From contig JAENWO010000081.1 in the NCBI GenBank assembly GCA_016649925.1, forward strand, positions 1 to 9,227: 9,227 bases of DNA. Direction: 5' to 3'. The notes under the pieces were generated by a model. The model was not told the origin of the DNA. It searched no databases and was given only the letters and a program-made list of their open reading frames with translations. The position numbers and the translations under genes are program-made. Positions 1 to 5,959 of the stretch are shown here, in pieces; within the stretch, counting starts at the first letter, position 1, and each line of letters begins with the position of its first letter. The stretch comes from Actinomycetales bacterium (GTDB lineage: Bacteria; Actinomycetota; Actinomycetes; Actinomycetales; Beutenbergiaceae).

Positions 1-1722
1 GCCGTCGTCGTCGCGACCGCGGGCGGCGTGCAGGAGGTGCACTCCTGGTCCGTCTCGACCGAACGGCTCGTGCGGGCCACGGACCGTCCACAGGGCACCG
101 CGGACGCGACCATCGACCCCGCCGGCAGGTGGATCTGGTGGTTCGACGACACCGACGGGGACGAGTTCGGCACCTGGCGCCGCCAGCCGTTCGGCTCCAC
201 CCCGGCGCGCCGCAAGGAGCGACCCATCGACCTTCCACCGGCCTACTCGGCGGGTCTGCTGCTGGCCGAGGACGGGTCAGCCGTGATCGGCCGAAGCGAC
301 GAGGCCTATGGCACCCAGATCCACCAGGTGATCGTCGGACCCTCCCTGCACGGCACCGAGATGCCGGCCCTGCTGTACGCCCACGAGCAGGACGCGGAGG
401 CCGCCGCGCTCAGCCGGGACGGCAACCTCCTGGTGGTCGAGCACAGCGAGCGGGGCGACAACCGACACCCCGCGCTGCGGGTTGTCCGGGCGGACAACGG
501 CTCGGTCGTCACGAACCTGGACGACGGGCCCGGCCAGGGCCTGTGGGCGATGGACTTCGCCCCGGTCCCCGGTGATACGCGGCTCCTCGTGCGGCATGAG
601 CGCTCGGGGGCTGCGCGACTGCTCATCTGGGACGTCGCGAGCGGTCTGCAGCGGCCGGTCGAGCTGGGCCTGGCCGGTGACGTCGCCGATGCGGACTGGT
701 ACCCGGACGCGCGCGGCCTCCTGGTCGCCGTCGACCACGAGGCCCGCACGCTGCTCTACCGCTACGACCTGACGGACGGGACCACCCGGGCGGTGGGCCC
801 CACCCTCGGCAGCGTCTCCGGAGCCACGGCCCGACCGGACGGTGACGTCTGGGTCGCTCGGTCCTCCGCCGCGGAAGCACGGTCCGTGCACTCGACGACG
901 ACGGGACGGCCGGTGATCACGGTCGGCGGCGGTCGCGCCCCCGAGTCCGTGCCGGTGGAGGACGTGTGGGTGGACGGCCCCGGGGGCCGGATCCACGCGC
1001 TGCTGCGTCGCCCCGCCGTCGGCTCGGCACCGTTCCCGGTGGTGGTCGACGTCCACGGCGGGCCCACCTGGCACGACTCGGACAGCTTCTCCCCCTCTGC
1101 GGCAGCCTGGGTGGACCACGGTTTCGCGGTACTGAACGTGAACTACCGCGGGTCCACCGGGTACGGCTCGGCCTGGCGCGACGCCCTCGAGGCGAAGGTC
1201 GGCTTCACCGAGCTCGAGGACATCGCGGCGGTGCACCAGCATCTCGTGGACGACGGCGTCGTGGACCCCTCCCGCAGCGTCCTCGCCGGAGCGTCCTGGG
1301 GCGGGTACCTCACACTGCTGGGCCTCGGCACCCAGCCGCAGCGATGGTCCCTCGGGATCGCCGGGCTGCCGGTGGCGGACTACGTGGCCGCGTTCGAGGA
1401 CGAGATGGAGTCCCTCAAGGCGTTCGACCGGTCCCTCTTCGGCGGTTCGCCCGAGGACGCACCCGAGGTGTACCGGGTCTCCTCACCGCTCACCTACGTG
1501 GATCAGGTCGCCGCGCCGGTGCTGATCCTCGCCGGGGAGAACGACCCCCGCTGCCCCTACCGGCAGATCGCGAACTACGTCACCGCGCTCGAGGAGCTCG
1601 GCGGCGAGGTGGAGACGTACCGCTACGACGCGGGGCACGGGTCCTACGTCGACGACGAGCGGGTCCGCCAGATGCGGGCCGAACTCGACTTCGTCCGCCA
1701 CCACCTGGAGCTGCCGCACTGA
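1..1722 (+). CDS. S9 family (prolyl oligopeptidase-like) serine peptidase, 5' partial
   Basis: Predicted serine hydrolase or peptidase that cleaves short peptides or acyl-peptides, probably in the cytoplasm. The frame is open from base 1, and the first in-window start (GTG at 28) falls in the middle of a beta-propeller strand, so the true start lies upstream and perhaps 30-50 residues are missing. Counting from that GTG, roughly residues 1-305 form the propeller-like domain (note WWFDDTDGDEFG). The alpha/beta-hydrolase domain follows, with an oxyanion-side segment VVDVHGGPTWH. The catalytic triad is visible: nucleophile Ser in GASWGGY (codon 1294-1296), Asp in GENDPRCP (codon 1543-1545) and His in AGHGSY (codon 1636-1638). 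The domain order and all three triad residues are those of intact S9 enzymes. It converges on the AbiEi-like gene, with its stop 2 bp before a long inverted repeat. The family is well supported; the substrate is unknown. Confidence 0.92.
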   Translation, partial: AVVVATAGGVQEVHSWSVSTERLVRATDRPQGTADATIDPAGRWIWWFDDTDGDEFGTWRRQPFGSTPARRKERPIDLPPAYSAGLLLAEDGSAVIGRSDEAYGTQIHQVIVGPSLHGTEMPALLYAHEQDAEAAALSRDGNLLVVEHSERGDNRHPALRVVRADNGSVVTNLDDGPGQGLWAMDFAPVPGDTRLLVRHERSGAARLLIWDVASGLQRPVELGLAGDVADADWYPDARGLLVAVDHEARTLLYRYDLTDGTTRAVGPTLGSVSGATARPDGDVWVARSSAAEARSVHSTTTGRPVITVGGGRAPESVPVEDVWVDGPGGRIHALLRRPAVGSAPFPVVVDVHGGPTWHDSDSFSPSAAAWVDHGFAVLNVNYRGSTGYGSAWRDALEAKVGFTELEDIAAVHQHLVDDGVVDPSRSVLAGASWGGYLTLLGLGTQPQRWSLGIAGLPVADYVAAFEDEMESLKAFDRSLFGGSPEDAPEVYRVSSPLTYVDQVAAPVLILAGENDPRCPYRQIANYVTALEELGGEVETYRYDAGHGSYVDDERVRQMRAELDFVRHHLELPH

Positions 1723-1724
1723 CC

Positions 1725-1783
1725 GCCGAACGCGTGGTTCCGCGGCGCATCGCGCGCTTAGGCCGCGGAACTACGCGTTCGGC
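1725..1783. repeat. 59-bp inverted repeat element A (22-15-22), likely bidirectional terminator
   Basis: Left arm 1725-1746 and right arm 1762-1783 pair at 21 of 22 positions around a 15-nt loop (1747-1761). The one exception is a G.U wobble in the plus-strand RNA (A.C in the minus-strand RNA). It starts 2 bp after the peptidase stop and overlaps the last eight codons and the TAA stop (1758-1760) of the convergent AbiEi-like gene. It can therefore end transcription of either gene, although no T-tract follows. Its size, arm length and loop length are identical to the element at 2768-2826, which it matches at 42 of 59 positions. The match is seen directly; the terminator role is inferred. Confidence 0.85.
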
Positions 1784-2711
1784 CCAGCGCCTGGCGGACC
1801 TTCTCGAGGATCACCCTGCTGCGAACGTCCGCCGAGGTGAAGCGGAGCACCGTGACGGCGCCGTTCACCTGGAGCTCGTTCTGTCGCTCGCGGTCCCTGA
1901 AGACAGCGATCGGCGTGTCGTGGAACTCGATACCGTCCAGCTCTGCGATGACCCACGTCCCGTCCTCTCGGCGCCACCCCATGTCGCCCCGACCGAGGAA
2001 CCGGCCGGAACGGTCGGTGATGATGATCTGGAGGTCGTCCGGCGGCATGCCCGCGTCGTGGCAGGCGAGCCGGGCAGAGGTCTCCAGCGGCGACTCCGCA
2101 CGTCCGTCGACCAGCGCCCACCACTCATGGGTCCGAGCCGCCCCGCGCCGCCCCTGGATCAGTTGCTGCGTCCGTCGGAGCTCGGAGAGGTCGATCAGCT
2201 TCCGGTTGATGACGTGGTCCAGCACCGCGACCGCATGGTCACGCGTCAGCTCCGGCAGCGCCTGCGCGATCGCGTAGTCGAGCGTGGCGACCGTTCGTCC
2301 CCGGATCAGGGTCGTCGTCATCCCGGCATCGAACCGACGTACCCGGATACCTCCCCGTCCCGGGGTCCCGTGCCCCGCGGGCAACGCGACCTGAGGCTCG
2401 ATCGCCAGGGGAAGACCCCAGATACCGCGGAGCGCCAGCGCACACGACCCGACCGCGATGGCCCGCGGCCCGCACGCCAGCAGTCCCAGCCAGGCCGAAC
2501 GCAGCCGGGCGGCGTCCCACGCGCTGATCCGGTCGTCCTTCGCCCCCGTGTCATACACACCTCGGACCACCCGCTCCCACGTCCCCGCGCGCACCAGGGA
2601 AGTCAACCGGTCTGAGGAAACACCGGCACGTGCACACTGCCGGGCACTGACGAGACCCGCCTGCTTGGCGGCGATCCTCAGGACCTGCTCTGGCGCGATG
2701 ACACGTCTCAT
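1758..2711 (-). CDS. AbiEi-like winged-helix / DUF559 (Vsr-fold) protein, orphan
   Basis: A 317-residue protein of the actinobacterial group usually labelled 'type IV toxin-antitoxin AbiEi family antitoxin domain' or DUF559. Residues 1-55 form the AbiEi_4-like winged helix (LVSARQCARAGVSSDRL, then WERVVRGVYD). Residues 60-200 are an alpha-helical middle part. Residues 205-310 resemble the DUF559/Vsr PD-(D/E)XK fold: E210 (ESPLE), D243 (RGDMGW), E257-x-D259 (AELDG), an R/D-rich helix 272-278 and a closing VLRFTSADV. Where a canonical nuclease has ExK, this one has ExD, so catalysis is not assured. AbiEi antitoxins repress their own operon and are normally followed by an AbiEii nucleotidyltransferase. 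No such gene lies on either side, so this is an orphan. ATG 2711 has no clear Shine-Dalgarno sequence. The gene is bracketed by the two 59-bp inverted repeats. Function unknown; DNA binding is the safest inference. Confidence 0.82.
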   Translation of the reverse strand: MRRVIAPEQVLRIAAKQAGLVSARQCARAGVSSDRLTSLVRAGTWERVVRGVYDTGAKDDRISAWDAARLRSAWLGLLACGPRAIAVGSCALALRGIWGLPLAIEPQVALPAGHGTPGRGGIRVRRFDAGMTTTLIRGRTVATLDYAIAQALPELTRDHAVAVLDHVINRKLIDLSELRRTQQLIQGRRGAARTHEWWALVDGRAESPLETSARLACHDAGMPPDDLQIIITDRSGRFLGRGDMGWRREDGTWVIAELDGIEFHDTPIAVFRDRERQNELQVNGAVTVLRFTSADVRSRVILEKVRQALGRTRSSAA

Positions 2712-2730
2712 TGCGGCAGCACATCACGAA

Positions 2731-2749
2731 CCCGGGGTCCGGTCCCGGG
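2731..2749. repeat. Small hairpin upstream of the AbiEi-like gene
   Basis: CCCGGG (2731-2736) and CCCGGG (2744-2749) form a 6-bp stem around a 7-nt loop, 20-38 bp upstream of the ATG at 2711. It could be an operator or leader hairpin for that gene. In DNA this GC-rich such a stem can arise by chance. Confidence 0.3.
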
Positions 2750-2767
2750 CCTGTGGATCGACACCCG

Positions 2768-2826
2768 GCCGACCGCGTACTTGTGCGACTTAACAGCCTC
2801 TTGCGCCGCACAAGTACGCGCTCGGC
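2768..2826. repeat. 59-bp inverted repeat element B (22-15-22)
   Basis: Left arm 2768-2789 and right arm 2805-2826 pair at 20 of 22 positions around a 15-nt loop (2790-2804). It lies 56 bp upstream of the AbiEi-like ATG. The arms share the pattern GCCGAnCGCGTAsTT followed by a G/C-rich end with element A (1725-1783), and the loop keeps TAA and TGC. Three stem pairs differ between A and B by changes on both sides that keep pairing. It may be an operator of the AbiEi-like gene, a terminator for transcripts arriving from asd, or a mobile palindrome of the REP/MITE kind. Confidence 0.83.
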
Positions 2827-2846
2827 GGGGCGGCGGGACGGCCGTG

Positions 2847-2890
2847 GTCAGGCGGCGGGGCGGCGCGGGTCAGGCGGCGGGGCGGCGCGG
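2847..2890. repeat. Perfect 22-bp tandem duplication
   Basis: Two identical 22-bp units, 2847-2868 and 2869-2890, rich in GGCGG. The second unit contains the stop codon (2870-2872) of the response-regulator-like fragment, so the duplication sits across its 3' end. It lies about 20 bp from inverted repeat B. A slippage origin is likely. Confidence 0.85.
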
Positions 2891-2962
2891 GGTGACCAGC
2901 CCGCTCTCGGACGAGATGACGATGAGGTGCGCACGGTCGCGGGCTGCCCGCTCCACACGCAT
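2870..2962 (-). pseudogene. Probable remnant of a LuxR/NarL-type response regulator (C-terminal tail)
   Basis: The minus frame ending with TGA at 2872-2870 reads ARDRAHLIVISSESGLVTP near its end. This resembles the last helix of the HTH domain of NarL/FixJ response regulators, where endings such as RDRxxxVVxAYESGLV are usual. Continuing upstream in the same frame gives only unrelated sequence (about DSAEQQPTPGPSRLRRVV), with no recognition helix and no receiver domain. Only some 20 residues of the motif are therefore left. The nearest ATG is at 2962 and would give a 30-residue peptide. The best reading is a deletion scar; a chance resemblance cannot be excluded. It lies downstream of asd on the same strand. 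Confidence 0.4.
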
Positions 2963-3063
2963 GACCACCCTGCGCAGTCTCGAGGGTCCCGGGGTCGGCT
3001 GCTGCTCGGCGCTGTCCAGACCCGAGTGTGACGGCTCGTCGGGCCCATCGCCGGCGTTTCCGG

Positions 3064-4107
3064 CTACCGCGCCGCGGCGATCAGCTCCGCGATCTGGATC
3101 GTGTTCAGGGCGGCGCCCTTGCGCAGGTTGTCGTTGCTCACGAACAGCGCGAGCCCTCGGCCGCCCGGGACGCCCGGGTCCTGCCGGATCCGGCCGACGA
3201 AGCTCGGGTCCTGACCGGCGGCCTGCAACGGCGTCGGCACGTCTGACAACTCAACCCCGGGCGCGTGCGAGAGCAGCTCGGTGGCCCGCTCCACGCTCAG
3301 CGGCCGGTCGAACTCGGCGTTGATCGAGAGGGAGTGGCCGGTGAAGACCGGTACCCGGACGCAGGTGCCGGAGACGAGGAGCTCGGGCAGGTCGAGGATC
3401 TTGCGGGACTCGTTGCGCAGCTTCTGGTCCTCGTCCGTCTCGCCGGATCCGTCGTCGACGAGGTTCCCGGCGAGGGCCACCACGTTGAAAGCGATCGGAG
3501 CGACGTACTTCACCGGCTCGGGCACCGTGACCGCCTTGCCGTCGTGGACCAGCGCCATCGTGTCCTGCCCGACGGCGGCCCGCACCTGTTCGTCCAGCTC
3601 CCGAGCGCCGGCGAGCCCGCTGCCGGAGACGGCCTGGTAGGTGGAGACGATCAGCCGGCGCAGGCCGGCCTCGTCGTGCAGCACCTTCAGCACGGGCATC
3701 GCGGCCATCGTGGTGCAGTTCGGGTTCGCGATGATGCCCTTGCGGGCCTCGCCGATCGCCTCGGGGTTGACCTCGCTGACCACGAGCGGAACGTCGGGGT
3801 CCATCCGCCAGGCGGAGGAGTTGTCCACGACGATCGCTCTGGCCTCGGCGAACCGCGGCGCCTGCGCCAGGGACGTGCCCGCCCCCGCGGAGAACAGGGC
3901 GATGTCGAGACCGGACACGTCGGCCGTCGCGGCGTCCTCGACGACGACGTCCTTGCCCTTCCACGGCAGCGTCGTTCCGGCGGACCTGGCGGAGGCGAAG
4001 AACCGCATGCTGTCCGCCGGGAAGCTCCGCTCCTCGAGCAGCCGGCGCAGCACCGCGCCGACCTGTCCGGTCGCTCCCACGACCCCCACTCGCAGTCCCA
4101 TCGTCAT
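3064..4107 (-). CDS. asd: Aspartate-semialdehyde dehydrogenase
   Basis: Cytoplasmic enzyme that reduces L-aspartyl-4-phosphate with NADPH to aspartate 4-semialdehyde, the branch point to lysine/diaminopimelate, threonine and methionine. The 347-residue length is normal. Visible are the NADP-binding GATGQVG (11-17), the SSAWRMDPDVPLVVSEVN region, catalytic Cys131 in NPNCTTM, the substrate segment STYQAVSGSG (155-164), the QKLRNE.RK segment (228-236) and RVPVFTGHS (251-259) with the general base His258. Start: ATG 4107 overlaps the lysC stop as ATGA (4107-4104), so translation is probably coupled. A second ATG lies two codons inside (4101) and is less likely for that reason. It is the last gene of the lysC operon seen here. 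Nothing is missing. Confidence 0.97.
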   Translation of the reverse strand: MTMGLRVGVVGATGQVGAVLRRLLEERSFPADSMRFFASARSAGTTLPWKGKDVVVEDAATADVSGLDIALFSAGAGTSLAQAPRFAEARAIVVDNSSAWRMDPDVPLVVSEVNPEAIGEARKGIIANPNCTTMAAMPVLKVLHDEAGLRRLIVSTYQAVSGSGLAGARELDEQVRAAVGQDTMALVHDGKAVTVPEPVKYVAPIAFNVVALAGNLVDDGSGETDEDQKLRNESRKILDLPELLVSGTCVRVPVFTGHSLSINAEFDRPLSVERATELLSHAPGVELSDVPTPLQAAGQDPSFVGRIRQDPGVPGGRGLALFVSNDNLRKGAALNTIQIAELIAAAR

Positions 4108-4625
4108 CGTCCCGTTCCGCCGTAGACCACGGCCTCGACCTCGTCCGTGTCCAGACCGAAGGCCGTGTGCACCGCGCGAACTGCGGTTTCCAGGTCCTCG
4201 ATCCGGGTGACCACCGAGATTCGGATCTCCGAGGTGGAGATCATCTCGATGTTGATCCCGGCGTCACGCAGGACGCCGAAGAACCGGGCGGAGACGCCCG
4301 GGTGCGACCGCATGCCCGCGCCGACGAGCGAGAGCTTGCCGACGCCCTCGTCATAGACGAGGTCGGAGAAGCCGAGCTCGGCGGCAAGGCCCTCGATCGC
4401 CCGCTTCGCCGCGGCGCCCTGGTCGGCCGGCAGCGTGAACGAGATGTCCGTCAGACCGGTCTGCGCGGCCGAGACGTTCTGCACGATCATGTCGATGTTC
4501 ACACCGGCGCTCGCCACCGCCTCGAAGATGCGGGCCGCCGTGCCGGGCACGTCGGGCACGCCGACGACGGTGACCTTCGCCTGGGAGCGGTCGTGGGCGA
4601 CGCCGGAGATGATCGGAGCTTCCAT
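4104..4625 (-). CDS. lysC: Aspartate kinase beta subunit from an internal in-frame start
   Basis: In Corynebacterium and some other bacteria the aspartokinase gene also yields a separate regulatory beta subunit from an internal start, forming an alpha2beta2 enzyme. Here Met252 of LysC (ATG 4625) begins MEAPIISGVAHDRSQAKVTV, the same place as the corynebacterial beta start. A purine-rich GGAAGAAGGA (4638-4629) stands just upstream. The product would be 173 residues, holding only the two ACT domains, close to the known 172-residue beta subunit. The site and ribosome-binding sequence are seen; use of the start is inferred from the family. Confidence 0.6.
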   Translation of the reverse strand: MEAPIISGVAHDRSQAKVTVVGVPDVPGTAARIFEAVASAGVNIDMIVQNVSAAQTGLTDISFTLPADQGAAAKRAIEGLAAELGFSDLVYDEGVGKLSLVGAGMRSHPGVSARFFGVLRDAGINIEMISTSEIRISVVTRIEDLETAVRAVHTAFGLDTDEVEAVVYGGTGR

Positions 4626-5378
4626 GGGTCCTTCTTCCGATGGGACCTCGTCGGTGACGAGGGTGCCTTCCGCCGTGGAGAACGAGGAACGGACGTGGAT
4701 GGTGACGCCATAGCGGCGGGCGTACTCCACGGCGCGCAGGTGGAGGATCTTCGCGCCGTGCGCGGCCATCTCCAGCGTCTCCTCCGTGGTCATTCGCCGG
4801 ATCCGGCGTGCCGTCGGCACGATCCGGGGATCGGCCGTGAAGACGCCGTCCACGTCGGTGTAGATCTCGCACACCGACGCCTTCAGCGCCGCGGCGAGGG
4901 CCACCGCCGTCGTGTCCGAACCGCCCCGGCCCAGCGTGGTGACGTCGTTCGTGTGCTGGGTGACGCCCTGGAAGCCGGCGACGATCGCGACCGCGCCCTC
5001 CGCGACGGCCCGCTGGATCCGGCTCGGGGACACGTCGATGATGCGCGCATTGCCGTGCGCGGTGTCCGTGATGACGCCGGCCTGCTGCCCCGTGAAGGCC
5101 TGCGCGTCGACGCCGAGCTCGCTGATCGCGATCGCGAGCAGCGCCATCGAGATCCGCTCTCCAGCGGTGAGCAGGATGTCCAGCTCCCGTGACGGCGGGT
5201 TGGGCGAGATCTGCTGGGCGAGGTCGAGCAGCTGGTCCGTGGTGTCGCCCATGGCGGAAACGACCACGACGACGTCGTGGCCGGCGGCCTTGGTCTCGGT
5301 GATCCGCTTCGCGACGCGCTTCATGCTGGCGGCGTCGGCAACCGAGGAACCACCGAACTTCTGGACGATGAGAGCCAC
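4104..5378 (-). CDS. lysC: Aspartate kinase (alpha subunit, full length)
   Basis: Cytoplasmic kinase for the first step of the aspartate pathway: L-aspartate + ATP gives aspartyl-4-phosphate, the substrate of the asd product encoded next. Length is 424 residues, like the about 421-residue Corynebacterium enzyme. The N-terminal kinase domain has KFGGSS (7-12), TAGERISMALL (71-81), GRGGSDTTA (150-158) and the YTDVDGVFTADPR segment (173-185). Two ACT regulatory domains follow, beginning near VTVVGVPDVPG (269-279) and LSLVGAGM (349-356). The segment VQNVSAAQTGLTDISFT (299-315) is where lysine/threonine feedback is set in the corynebacterial enzyme, so feedback inhibition is likely (inference). 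Start: GTG 5378 places the conserved (M)ALIVQKFGG at the N-terminus and has GGAG (5388-5385) six bases upstream. The frame stays open to 5663, but that extension is Arg/Ser/Pro-rich and runs into the next gene. Confidence 0.96.
   Translation of the reverse strand: MALIVQKFGGSSVADAASMKRVAKRITETKAAGHDVVVVVSAMGDTTDQLLDLAQQISPNPPSRELDILLTAGERISMALLAIAISELGVDAQAFTGQQAGVITDTAHGNARIIDVSPSRIQRAVAEGAVAIVAGFQGVTQHTNDVTTLGRGGSDTTAVALAAALKASVCEIYTDVDGVFTADPRIVPTARRIRRMTTEETLEMAAHGAKILHLRAVEYARRYGVTIHVRSSFSTAEGTLVTDEVPSEEGPMEAPIISGVAHDRSQAKVTVVGVPDVPGTAARIFEAVASAGVNIDMIVQNVSAAQTGLTDISFTLPADQGAAAKRAIEGLAAELGFSDLVYDEGVGKLSLVGAGMRSHPGVSARFFGVLRDAGINIEMISTSEIRISVVTRIEDLETAVRAVHTAFGLDTDEVEAVVYGGTGR
4629..4638 (-). 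promoter_or_regulatory. Ribosome binding site for the internal lysC beta start
   Basis: On the minus strand GGAAGAAGGA precedes ATG 4625 with three bases (CCC) between. It lies inside the lysC coding sequence, encoding SEEGP. It is a better anti-16S match than that of many starts in this window, which is why the beta start is called. Confidence 0.5.
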
Positions 5379-5384
5379 TGTGTG

Positions 5385-5388
5385 CTCC
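5385..5388 (-). promoter_or_regulatory. Ribosome binding site deciding the lysC start
   Basis: GGAG on the minus strand, six bases before GTG 5378. Together with the conserved N-terminus ALIVQKFGG it fixes the lysC start against the long open extension upstream. Confidence 0.6.
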
Positions 5389-5415
5389 GGGTGGACGCGA
5401 GGATACGGACGCCTG

Positions 5416-5421
5416 AGTCTA
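5416..5421 (-). promoter_or_regulatory. Candidate -10 element of the lysC-asd operon
   Basis: TAGACT on the minus strand fits the actinobacterial TANNNT -10 pattern and would start transcription about 30 bases before the lysC GTG. No good -35 is visible at 16-18 bp; the nearest is a weak GTCCAC. This is the only clear candidate in the 166-bp gap before lysC. Confidence 0.35.
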
Positions 5422-5494
5422 GGTCCTGACCAGCACGTGGACCGCCCTCGTCTGGATGGCGAGACGCGTGGGGACTCACCGGGTCGTGGCCCGT

Positions 5495-5548
5495 CCCGAC
5501 CGGACGTCCTGAAGCGATCAGCCCGACCGGACGTCCTGAAGCGATCAG
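5495..5548. repeat. Perfect 27-bp tandem duplication
   Basis: Two identical units, 5495-5521 and 5522-5548, followed by a partial third copy (CCCGAC, 5549-5554). Each unit holds the 8-bp palindrome GGACGTCC and, on the minus strand, an in-frame TGA. The proximal unit supplies the stop of the VOC gene (5545-5547). The distal unit lies in the gap before lysC and repeats the same stop in the same frame. Confidence 0.92.
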
Positions 5549-5931
5549 CCCGACGCGGCGGGGAAGAGGCAGAACGGGTGCCCGGCGGGGTCGAGGTAGA
5601 CCCGGACGTCCTCCTGGGGCTGGAAGTCGGCGAGCGTCGCGCCCGCGGAGAGGGCGAGGGCACCGGCCGCCTCCAGGTCCCCCACGACGATGTCCAGGTG
5701 CGCCATCATCTGCTGGTCGCCGGGGCCGGCCGGCCAGGTGGGGCGGACATGCTCCGTCTCGAGCTGGAACGACAGTCCCGCGCTGCCGTCGGCGGGTCGC
5801 AGGGTCACCCAGTCGGGCTCGTCGGTCCCGATGGGCCAGCCGATGAGACGTTGGTAGAACGCGGCCAGCACGCGGGGGTCGGGCGCGCCGATCACCGTGG
5901 ACACGAGCCGCATCCGTGGGGTCTGCGCCAT
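5545..5931 (-). CDS. VOC family protein (glyoxalase/bleomycin-resistance fold)
   Basis: A 128-residue single-module protein of the vicinal-oxygen-chelate superfamily, closest in style to the Glyoxalase_6 group that is common in actinobacteria. It shows two beta-alpha-beta-beta-beta halves: MRLVSTVIGAPDPRVLAAFYQRLIGW (7-32), and HLDIVVGDLEAAGALALSAGA (78-98) ending in VRVYLDPAGHPFCLF (109-123). His78 and residues of the YLDPAGHPF strand are at usual metal-ligand places, but the full ligand set is not certain. Substrate and reaction are unknown; many members are metal-dependent lyases, dioxygenases or binding proteins. ATG 5931 is supported by a strong GGAGGAGGAG immediately upstream (5943-5934). 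It sits between the TSUP gene and lysC on the same strand with 69 and 166 bp gaps, so it is probably its own unit. Its stop codon lies in a 27-bp tandem duplication. Confidence 0.9.
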   Translation of the reverse strand: MAQTPRMRLVSTVIGAPDPRVLAAFYQRLIGWPIGTDEPDWVTLRPADGSAGLSFQLETEHVRPTWPAGPGDQQMMAHLDIVVGDLEAAGALALSAGATLADFQPQEDVRVYLDPAGHPFCLFPAASG

Positions 5932-5959
5932 GACTCCTCCTCCAGGGATGAAGAGATCC

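Larger units (their letters stand above)
2712..3063. other. Gene-poor stretch between the AbiEi-like gene and asd
   Basis: No intact gene is supported here. Going up from 2712 it holds the small hairpin (2731-2749), inverted repeat B (2768-2826), the 22-bp tandem duplication (2847-2890), the response-regulator-like remnant (2870-2962), and then about 100 bp before the asd stop in which I see nothing convincing. A 5-bp stem at 3050-3064 touches the asd stop codon but is too short to call a terminator. Repeats and a gene fragment together in 350 bp suggest past insertion and deletion. Confidence 0.7.

Noticed and set aside
966..2615. Long open plus-strand frame across the peptidase end and the AbiEi-like gene
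   Set aside because: It is antisense to or out of frame with two well-supported genes, is Arg/Pro-rich, and shows no domain. It is typical of spurious frames in very GC-rich DNA.
2847..2890. Short repeats considered as a CRISPR array
   Set aside because: The two units are directly adjacent with no spacers, and there are no cas genes.
3050..3064. GCCGG-5 nt-CCGGC hairpin at the asd stop as terminator
   Set aside because: A 5-bp stem without a T-tract is expected often by chance at this GC content.
5604..5611. Third GGACGTCC copy, within the VOC gene
   Set aside because: It encodes part of the conserved EDVRVYLDP strand and is not part of the 27-bp repeat, so it is probably chance.
5379..5663. 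N-terminal extension of LysC (about 95 residues)
   Set aside because: It is Arg/Ser/Pro-rich, includes the translated 27-bp duplication, and overlaps the VOC gene. Known aspartokinases begin at (M)ALIVQKFGG.
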